The notes under the pieces were generated by a model, which did no database searches, had not been told where the DNA came from, and saw nothing but the letters and a program-made list of their open reading frames with translations. A program made the translations under genes and the position numbers. A DNA stretch of 5,072 nt from Clostridiales bacterium (GTDB lineage Bacteria; Bacillota; Clostridia; Oscillospirales; CAG-272): contig JAGZAC010000150.1 in the NCBI GenBank assembly GCA_018370615.1, positions 1-5,072 on the forward strand. Direction: 5' to 3'. Positions 1 through 4,851 of this stretch are shown one piece after another (the first letter of the stretch is position 1; each line of letters starts with the position of its first letter).

Positions 1-319
1 CGCGTTTTATGCCGTGACGTTGATTGCGATGGGTGTGATTTTCCTCTTTGCGGCGGATAAAAATACGTATACGTCCGTTTCTGCCGTGCGTTCTATTTTA
101 AATGGTGAGGCGGCGGAGTATGCGGCGGAAAACAACGCGCGCCTGGAATTGTATACAAACGGGGAACCGGAAATCACGATCACACCGCTTTCCGTGGAAC
201 CGTATTTGTTATATATCGACGATGTGACCAATGAGGGCGACCGGGGCTACTGGCTGAATCTGGCGCTGATGGATTATTACGGAAAAGACAGAATTACCGT
301 GTCCGGACCGGAAGAATAA
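1..319 (+). CDS. C-terminal fragment of a polytopic membrane protein, DUF6056-like
   Basis: The reading frame enters from the left edge at base 2 and stops with TAA at 317-319, so only the last 105 or so residues are present; the GTG at 14 is internal to the gene, not its start. The fragment opens with one hydrophobic segment (AFYAVTLIAMGVIFLFAA), the last membrane helix, followed by a soluble tail of about 85 residues. The tail contains an LYTNGEPEITITPL-type strand, then PYLLYIDDVT, and ends with ALMDYYGKDRITV. From memory this order (a short hydrophilic helix after the last membrane span, a 'LLYxDDxT' strand, a terminal 'YYGKxxxxV') is typical of DUF6056-type membrane proteins of Firmicutes, many in surface polysaccharide loci and possibly glycosyl or polyprenyl-sugar transferases. 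The family assignment is recognition, not a search result, and the active-site part lies outside the window. The next gene starts 13 bases downstream, which supports co-transcription. Confidence 0.7.
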   Translation, partial: AFYAVTLIAMGVIFLFAADKNTYTSVSAVRSILNGEAAEYAAENNARLELYTNGEPEITITPLSVEPYLLYIDDVTNEGDRGYWLNLALMDYYGKDRITVSGPEE

Positions 320-332
320 AGGAGAGAGAGTT

Positions 333-1211
333 ATGGTATATGATTGTTTTCAGTTTTTCAACGAGCTCGATATTTTAAAGCTGCGTATGCATGTTTTAAA
401 CGATGTTGTGGACAAATTTGTCATCAGCGAGGCGACGGTAACCTTTTCCGGGGAGAAAAAGCCGTTATATTTCCAGGAAAACCGGGAAATGTTCAAGGAG
501 TTTGAAGACAAAATCATTCACAAGGTTGTGGATGATACGCCGATGGATACGAGTGCTTTTATGCGTGACAGCCACCAGAAGTGTGCAGTAGCGCGCGGGT
601 TGGAGGGTGCAAAGGACGATGATATCGTCATTTTCTCCGACGTCGATGAAATCCCGAATCCGGAAGCAGTAAAAAAGGTTCTGGCAGATTTTGACGGCAG
701 CAAAATCTATGCGCTGGCGCAGCGGAATTTTTACTGTTATCTGAATATGGAAGAAACCTCCGGAAGCCTGCTGTCCATTACGGGTGAGTTTGAGGGCTTT
801 ACCGGAAAAGACAGAAGATGGCTTGGAACAAAGATCTGTAATTATGGAATGTTAAAACGGTTTACGACGGAGCAGCTGCGGGACAGCAAGCAAAAGGAGC
901 TGATGGTGCGCGTTGCGGACGGCGGCTGGCATTTTTCCTATATGGGCGGCGGTAAGGACGAGTCTGTGGAGGATCGTGTCAAATACAAGATCAAGAGTGC
1001 GGCACATCAGGAGTATAATAATCGGGCGACGCTGTCGAAGGTGAAGAAGAAGATCCGGAATCATGAGGATATTCTGGGGCGGAGTACGGATTTTCAGATT
1101 GTGCCGGTGGATGAGAGTTATCCGGTGTATTTGAGGGAGCATCTGGAGGAGTACCAGTATTTGATGTATCCGGAGAAGAAGTCCTTTTTTGACCGCATCC
1201 TGGGTCGTTGA
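333..1211 (+). CDS. Family GT17 glycosyltransferase
   Basis: A complete 292-residue protein of the Glyco_transf_17 family, whose best-known member is the eukaryotic enzyme that adds the bisecting N-acetylglucosamine to N-glycans (MGAT3). Bacterial members are shorter, cytoplasmic and mostly uncharacterised, so sugar donor and acceptor here are unknown. Family marks seen: YDCFQFFNELDIL at residues 3-15, VDKFVISEATVTFSG at 26-40, the metal/nucleotide-sugar motif FSDVDEIPNP at 101-110 (Asp103 and Asp105 as the DxD pair), and GGWHFSYMGG at 197-206 near the acceptor side. The C-terminus is basic and helical with EKKSFFDRIL at the end; no signal peptide or membrane segment is evident. The ATG at 333 is chosen because GGAGAG lies at 321-326, six bases upstream, and the YDCF motif begins at residue 3. 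The gene follows the membrane protein by 13 bases and is followed 8 bases after its TGA by the long hairpin element. Family confidence is high. Confidence 0.93.
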   Translation: MVYDCFQFFNELDILKLRMHVLNDVVDKFVISEATVTFSGEKKPLYFQENREMFKEFEDKIIHKVVDDTPMDTSAFMRDSHQKCAVARGLEGAKDDDIVIFSDVDEIPNPEAVKKVLADFDGSKIYALAQRNFYCYLNMEETSGSLLSITGEFEGFTGKDRRWLGTKICNYGMLKRFTTEQLRDSKQKELMVRVADGGWHFSYMGGGKDESVEDRVKYKIKSAAHQEYNNRATLSKVKKKIRNHEDILGRSTDFQIVPVDESYPVYLREHLEEYQYLMYPEKKSFFDRILGR

Positions 1212-1219
1212 GGGAGGGC

Positions 1220-1467
1220 TCTTGTCCGCCCGCATGCAGTTTTGCGGGCGGTTCCCTGGTCTGTGTGCTGTGTCCGGCATTTGGTCTGGTGCAGCAGCGG
1301 ACTCGCTTTCGCTCGGTTCAAAACGCAGCGGGTGCGTAGGGCTGCATAGTACGCAGCCCAAGCACCGGCGTTTTGAGACGGTCCGCTTGTCTGCATCCAG
1401 ACCAAGTGCCGGTCGCAGCACGCAGTCTCCGGGAACGTCCGCAAAACTGCTGCATGGGCGGACAAGA
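1220..1467 (+). repeat. Long structured hairpin element, copy 1
   Basis: A 248-base imperfect inverted repeat. The outer arms are a perfect 12-bp pair: TCTTGTCCGCCC at 1220-1231 with GGGCGGACAAGA at 1456-1467. Pairing continues inward through GTTCCC/GGGAAC (1251-1256, 1431-1436), TTGGTCTGG/CCAGACCAA (1281-1289, 1398-1406), AGCGGAC/GTCCGCT (1296-1302, 1381-1387), TCAAAACGC/GCGTTTTGA (1318-1326, 1368-1376), GGTGC/GCACC (1331-1335, 1362-1366) and an apical GGGCTGC/GCAGCCC (1339-1345, 1353-1359) closing a 7-base loop. The left arm carries an unpaired CGCTTTCGCTC (1304-1314) facing only two or three bases. A second copy at 4457-4652 keeps the fold with compensating changes. The element begins 8 bases after the GT17 stop and points the same way as the genes. 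It could be a structured RNA, an attenuator or processing site, or a miniature mobile element; I do not recognise a named family. Confidence 0.85.
1226..1251 (+). other. Local GC-rich hairpin inside the left arm
   Basis: CCGCCCGCA (1226-1234) and TGCGGGCGG (1243-1251) form a perfect 9-bp stem with an 8-base loop, 15 bases after the GT17 stop. It would fold first during transcription and uses the same bases as the outer arm of the long hairpin, so the two folds exclude each other. The next bases are TTCCCTGG, with no T run, so it is not a standard intrinsic terminator; it could pause polymerase or protect a 3' end. Copy 2 of the long element shows no obvious equivalent. Confidence 0.5.
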
Positions 1468-1488
1468 GGCGCTGTGTCGGGCGGATGG

Positions 1489-1530
1489 AAGGTCAAGGTC
1501 AAGGGCGTGAAGGTCAAGGTCAAGGGCTGA
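1489..1530 (+). repeat. Two 21-bp tandem repeats ending in the AAGGTCAAGGGCTGA box
   Basis: Bases 1489-1509 and 1510-1530 are tandem 21-mers that agree over their first 18 bases and differ only in the last three (GTG versus TGA). Each contains AAGGTC twice. The second unit ends with AAGGTCAAGGGCTGA (1516-1530), which recurs exactly at 4676-4690. The preceding stretch 1471-1490 also matches 4655-4674 at 17 of 20 positions. This single-stranded-looking, purine-rich linker therefore belongs to the repeated element rather than being random spacer. No protein can be assigned to it. Confidence 0.85.
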
Positions 1531-1540
1531 ATTTGTGGGG

Positions 1541-1706
1541 TGTGTGGAGGACGGCAAAGCGCTCCTGCGGAGCTGTTGCCTGTGTGTGGAGGAGGGCAAG
1601 GCGTTTCGGTGGAGCTGTTGTCTGTGTGTGGAGGAGGGCAAGGCGTTTCGGTGGAGCTGTTGTCTGTGTGTGGAGGAGGGCAAAGCGCTCCTGCGGAGCT
1701 GTTGCC
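1541..1706 (+). repeat. Array of four 42-bp tandem repeats, each a small hairpin
   Basis: Units begin at 1541, 1583, 1625 and 1667 with a strict 42-base period; units 2 and 3 are identical, while units 1 and 4 differ from each other by one base over their shared 40 bases. Each unit holds a hairpin (1553-1580, 1595-1622, 1637-1664, 1679-1706). In units 1 and 4 the outer stem GGCAA/TTGCC and inner stem GCTCC/GGAGC are separated by an internal loop AGC/TG and capped by TGC. In units 2 and 3 the left inner strand is GTTTC and the outer right strand TTGTC, so three G-C pairs per hairpin become G-U pairs and the + strand fold is kept. A fifth copy lies at 4715-4742. The array ends 31 bases before the AGGAG of the GT2 gene and could influence its translation or mRNA stability. 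Because 42 is a multiple of three, several reading frames stay open through it, but nothing suggests translation. Confidence 0.93.
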
Positions 1707-1748
1707 TGGTGGTGTAGGGCGTTTGGATGGAGCAGTTAGGAGTTTTGG

Positions 1749-2669
1749 ATGGTGAAGGTTTCGATTTGTGTGCCGGCGTATAAGAATCCGGTTGGTGTAG
1801 AGCGGCTTTTGGAGTCGGTAAAGGTGCAGTCTTTTACGGATTATGAGGTGGTTGTGACGGATGATTCTCAGGACGGGTCTGTGGAGGAGGTTGTACGTAG
1901 GGCAGAGGTTCCGGGGATGGTTTATGTTCGGAATGCAGTTCGTAAAGGTGCAACAGGGAACTGGAACGAGGCGGTGCGGCATGCTTCGGGTGAGTATATC
2001 AAGATTATGCACCACGATGACTGGTTCACGGATCGGGATTGTCTGGCGCGGTTTGTGGAGATGCTGGAGGAGCATCCGGAGGCGGATCTTGCGTTTTGCG
2101 GGAGTCGGCAGGTGATGTTGGATGGTGTCGGAAACCGAATGGGAGAGGAGTTTGACCGAGCCATCAGCGACGAGCATTTGAAGATGATCTCGGAGGATTG
2201 GCGGGATCTTTATATCGGGGATTATATTGGGGCGCCGAGCGCGACGATTTACCGGAAGGGCGCGCCGGAGTATGAGGAGAAGCTGACGTGGATTGTGGAT
2301 GTGGAATTTTATATGCGTCTGCTTCAGAAGAATCCGAGGTTTGTGGTGAGTAAGGAGCCTCTTGTCAGTATCGGGGTCAGCGAGAATCAGCTGACGGAGA
2401 GCTGTCGGACGGACGGAACGTTAAATATTTTCGAGTATGGGTTTGTGATGCAGGAGTTTTCCCTGCTTTCAGAAGAAAAATATCGGCAGAAGTTTATTCA
2501 GATCGCGTTGAAATATAAGATGCCGTTTGCGTCGCTGGCGCCTTATGGGATTCCAAAGAAGGAGTATGAGAAGGCGGCTGCGAAGAAGCGGCGGGATGAT
2601 TTTGTCTTTTATATCGGTGTTGCAAAGCGCAAAGTTCGGGAAGCGTTTGGAAAAAAGCGGTTCGCATGA
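1749..2669 (+). CDS. Family GT2 (GT-A fold) glycosyltransferase
   Basis: A complete 306-residue inverting family 2 glycosyltransferase, expected to act at the cytoplasmic face and transfer a sugar from a nucleotide-sugar to a growing glycan. Motifs in order: VSICVPAYKN at residues 4-13, the opening strand of the fold; VVTDDSQDGS at 35-44, nucleotide-binding Asp38/Asp39; GNWNEAVRHASGEYIKIMHHDDW at 70-92, where HHDD at 88-91 is the metal-binding DxD-type motif; GAPSATIYRK at 161-170; and WIVDVEFYMRLL at 181-192, matching the catalytic-base region. The C-terminal 50 residues are Lys/Arg-rich without a membrane helix, suggesting peripheral association. The start at 1749 is supported by AGGAG at 1738-1742, six bases upstream, and by the V-S-I-C-V-P-A-Y strand beginning at residue 4. 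Glu is written almost only as GAG through about base 2450, then GAA appears, so codon use shifts within the gene. The exact sugar is unknown. It is followed 15 bases later by the ABC transporter. Confidence 0.94.
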   Translation: MVKVSICVPAYKNPVGVERLLESVKVQSFTDYEVVVTDDSQDGSVEEVVRRAEVPGMVYVRNAVRKGATGNWNEAVRHASGEYIKIMHHDDWFTDRDCLARFVEMLEEHPEADLAFCGSRQVMLDGVGNRMGEEFDRAISDEHLKMISEDWRDLYIGDYIGAPSATIYRKGAPEYEEKLTWIVDVEFYMRLLQKNPRFVVSKEPLVSIGVSENQLTESCRTDGTLNIFEYGFVMQEFSLLSEEKYRQKFIQIALKYKMPFASLAPYGIPKKEYEKAAAKKRRDDFVFYIGVAKRKVREAFGKKRFA

Positions 2670-2674
2670 AAAAT

Positions 2675-2680
2675 GGAGGT
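2675..2680 (+). promoter_or_regulatory. Ribosome binding site GGAGGT that sets the ABC transporter start
   Basis: GGAGGT at 2675-2680 is followed by a 4-5 base spacer and ATG at 2685. An earlier in-frame ATG at 2673 overlaps this site and has no Shine-Dalgarno of its own, so 2685 is the better start and the ATG at 2673 would only add four residues. Confidence 0.8.
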
Positions 2681-2684
2681 CAGG

Positions 2685-4445
2685 ATGGTTCAGATTTTAC
2701 AAAAGCTGCTTCATATTTTGAATAAAGATCAGAAGCGGAAGGTTGCGGGACTCGGCGTGATGATTTTTATCGGTGCGTTGATGGAAATGATCGGTGTCGG
2801 GCTGATCATGCCGGTGGTTGAGGGGGTAATGGCACCGGATCAGTTGTTGAATAAGTGGTATATTCAGATTTTGGAACGATGGATTCATTTTGATACACCG
2901 AATCAGTGGCTGCTGTTTTTGATCGGTGTGATCATTGCAGTTTATTTTATCAAAAACGGTTATCTGCTTTTGCAGACATATGTACAGTCCCGTTTTGTCA
3001 ACACGAATCAGTCCAACACGATCAGCTACATGCTGGAGGAATATCTGAACCGTCCCTATGAATTCTATTTAAATGCGGACATTCCTACGATTTTCCGTAC
3101 GATTGACGGTGATGTGCCGAAGGTATTCACAACTCTGATGGAATATATTCAGCTTGCGACGGAGTTGATGGTTTCGGCGGTTCTGTGTGTGACGCTGCTT
3201 GTAACAAACCCGACGATGACAATTTTTATTGTTGTAGTCATGGGGGGAACGACGGTTGTAATTCTGAAAATTTTAAAGCCTACCTTAAACCGGCTGGGGC
3301 GGACCTCCCAGCGGCTGCAGAGTCAGATGGGAAAATGGCGTCTGCAGTCTATTTACGGAATCAAGGATGTAAAGATTTTAAATAAAGAGCATTATTTTGC
3401 ATCGAGCTTCGGAAAATATTCTCAGGAGAACGCGAAGCTGACGACAGAATATGCAGTGCTTAACAACATGCCGCGTCTGCTGTTGGAGACGCTGAGCATC
3501 TGCGGTATTTTGGGATATCTTGCAATCTGTATTTTAAACAGCGCGGACATGACGGAGCTTGTGCCGCAGATTTCCGCGTTTGCAGTAGCGGCGATGCGCT
3601 TGATGCCGTCGGTAAACCGGATCAACACGCATATGAGCAATATTGCGTTCTATGAGCCAAGCGTGAATTATGTTTATGAAAATGTAGACTTCACATCCTA
3701 TCGTCTGCATGGAAAATATGAAAAAGACTATGATCCCCATACGCCTCCGATGGAGCTGAAAGAAGAGATTCGCATGGAGGACGTCAGCTATACTTATCCC
3801 GAAAGTGACAAGGTGATTCTGGATCATGCTCAGATGCTTGTACCCGTTGGAAAATCGGTGGGCGTGATGGGTCCCTCCGGTGCGGGAAAGAGTACCGCGA
3901 TCGATATTTTAATGGGACTTTTGCAGGTACAGGGCGGCGAGATTTTATGCGATGGAAGAAATATTTTTGAAAATTATCCATCCTGGCTGTCCCATATCGG
4001 TTACATTCCGCAGACCATTTATCTGACGGATGATTCGATCCGCGAAAATATAGCGTTCGGTGTGGCAAAAGAGGATATCGATGATGAGCGCGTATGGCAT
4101 GTGCTGGAAGAAGCCCAGTTGAAGGATTTTGTAAAGGAGCTTCCGGGTATGCTGGATATGGAGATCGGGGAGCGCGGTGTGCGTCTCTCCGGCGGTCAGA
4201 GACAGCGTCTTGGTATTGCGAGGGCGCTGTATCATAATCCGGAGATTCTGGTATTTGATGAGGCGACGAGTGCGCTGGATACCGATACGGAAACGGCGAT
4301 TATGGAGGCAATTGAGAGCTTTCATGGAAAGAAGACGCTGGTGATCATTGCGCACAGGCTGCGGACGATCGCGGGGTGCGATATTATTTACAAGGTGGAT
4401 AACGGAAAGATCGTGGAGACGACGCTGGCGGCAGAGGAGCACTAG
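2685..4445 (+). CDS. ABC exporter (fused membrane and ATPase domains), PglK/MsbA-like glycolipid flippase
   Basis: A 586-residue half-transporter with an N-terminal type IV exporter membrane domain and a C-terminal ATPase; such proteins work as homodimers. Hydrophobic segments lie near residues 20-45, 76-96, 158-174, 177-197, 267-285 and 292-308. The stretch NTISYMLEEYLNRPYEFYL (about 111-129) and the 'RTIDGDVPKVF' coupling region that follows are typical of the PglK-like group that flips lipid-linked oligosaccharides. ATPase motifs are complete: aromatic residue Y before the strand near 369, Walker A GPSGAGKST at 396-404, Q-loop IPQ at 441-443, signature LSGGQ at 501-505, Walker B ILVFDE at 521-526 with catalytic Glu526, D-loop SALD at 529-532 and switch His557 in IIAHRL. 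The length fits full-size PglK/MsbA relatives. Start choice follows the GGAGGT at 2675. It sits 15 bases after the GT2 gene, so it probably exports the product of these glycosyltransferases; the substrate is inferred from context. The TAG stop is followed 11 bases later by the second long hairpin. Confidence 0.94.
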   Translation: MVQILQKLLHILNKDQKRKVAGLGVMIFIGALMEMIGVGLIMPVVEGVMAPDQLLNKWYIQILERWIHFDTPNQWLLFLIGVIIAVYFIKNGYLLLQTYVQSRFVNTNQSNTISYMLEEYLNRPYEFYLNADIPTIFRTIDGDVPKVFTTLMEYIQLATELMVSAVLCVTLLVTNPTMTIFIVVVMGGTTVVILKILKPTLNRLGRTSQRLQSQMGKWRLQSIYGIKDVKILNKEHYFASSFGKYSQENAKLTTEYAVLNNMPRLLLETLSICGILGYLAICILNSADMTELVPQISAFAVAAMRLMPSVNRINTHMSNIAFYEPSVNYVYENVDFTSYRLHGKYEKDYDPHTPPMELKEEIRMEDVSYTYPESDKVILDHAQMLVPVGKSVGVMGPSGAGKSTAIDILMGLLQVQGGEILCDGRNIFENYPSWLSHIGYIPQTIYLTDDSIRENIAFGVAKEDIDDERVWHVLEEAQLKDFVKELPGMLDMEIGERGVRLSGGQRQRLGIARALYHNPEILVFDEATSALDTDTETAIMEAIESFHGKKTLVIIAHRLRTIAGCDIIYKVDNGKIVETTLAAEEH

Positions 4446-4456
4446 GACGGGCGGAC

Positions 4457-4652
4457 GGTCAGCCGCCGTGCTGTTATGCACCAGACGCTGTCGTTCCCGT
4501 CCGCCATGCAGACTCGCTTTCGCTCAGAAGAAAAGCGCAGCGGGTACATAAGGATGCAAAAGACGCATCCTAAGTACCGGCGCTTTTCTATGGTCTGCAT
4601 ACGGCGGATCGGGAACGGCAGCGCCGGCGCAAAAAGCGCGCGGCGGCTGACC
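4457..4652 (+). repeat. Long structured hairpin element, copy 2
   Basis: A 196-base imperfect inverted repeat with a perfect 12-bp outer stem (GGTCAGCCGCCG at 4457-4468, CGGCGGCTGACC at 4641-4652). Inner stems are CGTTCCC/GGGAACG (4492-4498, 4611-4617), ATGCAGAC/GTCTGCAT (4506-4513, 4593-4600), AGAAAAGCGC/GCGCTTTTCT (4529-4538, 4580-4589), GGTAC/GTACC (4543-4547, 4574-4578) and AGGATGC/GCATCCT (4551-4557, 4565-4571) closing a 7-base loop AAAAGAC. The unpaired left-arm sequence CGCTTTCGCTC lies at 4515-4525. The same stems occur in copy 1 (1220-1467) with different bases but preserved pairing, while internal loops are conserved. This copy is 52 bases shorter, the difference lying in the middle and outer stems. 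It begins 11 bases after the ABC transporter stop, in the same orientation as the genes. Function unknown. Confidence 0.86.
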
Positions 4653-4675
4653 TGGCTGTGTAAGGCGGAAGGAAA

Positions 4676-4742
4676 AAGGTCAAGGGCTGAGTTTGCTGGT
4701 GGCGTTCTGCGGACGGCAAAGCGCTCCTTTGGAGCTGTTGCC
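4676..4742 (+). repeat. AAGGTCAAGGGCTGA box plus a single copy of the small hairpin
   Basis: The box at 4676-4690 is identical to 1516-1530, and the following five bases differ by one. After a short spacer, GGACGGCAAAGCGCTCCT (4711-4728) is identical to 1549-1566, and GGAGCTGTTGCCTGTGTG (4731-4748) to 1569-1586. The hairpin occupies 4715-4742: outer stem GGCAA/TTGCC, internal loop AGC/TG, inner stem GCTCC/GGAGC, loop TTT. The corresponding unit upstream of the GT2 gene is present four times, here once. Confidence 0.88.
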
Positions 4743-4762
4743 TGTGTGCACTGTGTGCAAGC

Positions 4763-4788
4763 AGCCCATGAACACGGGCTGTTCATGG
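4763..4788 (+). other. Overlapping pair of mutually exclusive hairpins
   Basis: CCATGAACA (4766-4774) and TGTTCATGG (4780-4788) form a perfect 9-bp stem around the loop CGGGC. AGCCC (4763-4767) can instead pair with GGGCT (4776-4780), enclosing the left half of the first stem. The two folds share bases and cannot coexist. The site is unique to this gene-free region, 64 bases before the next start codon. There is no following T run. It could be an operator palindrome or an RNA switch; nothing decides between these. Confidence 0.5.
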
Positions 4789-4840
4789 ACGTGAGAAAGT
4801 GATTCAGGAGTGCGCTGTCTGGCGGTTGAGATTTGATTAT

Positions 4841-4847
4841 GGAGGTG
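4841..4847 (+). promoter_or_regulatory. Ribosome binding site GGAGGTG supporting a GTG start
   Basis: GGAGGTG at 4841-4847 is followed at suitable spacing by GTG at 4852, which opens a hydrophobic frame running off the window. The only nearby ATG (4839) overlaps this site and its frame stops after 19 codons, so the GTG start is preferred. Confidence 0.7.
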
Positions 4848-4851
4848 CGGT

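Noticed and set aside
1220..1467. Integron attC site or IS end pair
   Set aside because: Extra-helical bases in an imperfect hairpin recall attC, but I see no paired RYYYAAC/GTTRRRY core, no integrase, no transposase and no clear target-site duplication.
1220..1467. Intrinsic transcription terminator
   Set aside because: Neither long hairpin nor the local stem is followed by a T run.
1489..1530. AGGTCA direct repeats as a regulator binding site
   Set aside because: The resemblance to eukaryotic nuclear-receptor half-sites is coincidental in a bacterial locus; the repeats are better explained as the linker of the element.
1541..1706. CRISPR array
   Set aside because: The 42-bp units are contiguous with no unique spacers, and no cas gene is present.
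1189..1755. Several + strand open frames through the first repeat region
   Set aside because: All three + frames are open through the array, translations are Cys/Gly/Arg-rich low-complexity, and none has a convincing ribosome binding site.
1727..1783. Short upstream frame (18 codons) overlapping the GT2 start
   Set aside because: Only a weak GGG-type site precedes it, and the ATG lies in a direct repeat of TTTGGATGG with the true start region; not enough to call a leader peptide.
852..2177. A 441-codon open frame on the - strand across the first repeat region
   Set aside because: It overlaps two well-supported + strand genes, is rich in Pro, His, Arg and Ser, has no family motif, and stays open partly because the 42-bp repeat is a multiple of three.
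2673..2675. ATG as the start of the ABC transporter
   Set aside because: It overlaps the GGAGGT that serves the ATG at 2685 and has no Shine-Dalgarno of its own.
4476..4802. A 108-codon + strand frame through the second repeat region
   Set aside because: It runs through the long hairpin and small hairpin; sequence change relative to copy 1 preserves base pairing rather than protein, and no ribosome binding site is seen.
4800..4851. A promoter for the last gene
   Set aside because: No well-spaced -35/-10 pair could be found by eye in this stretch.
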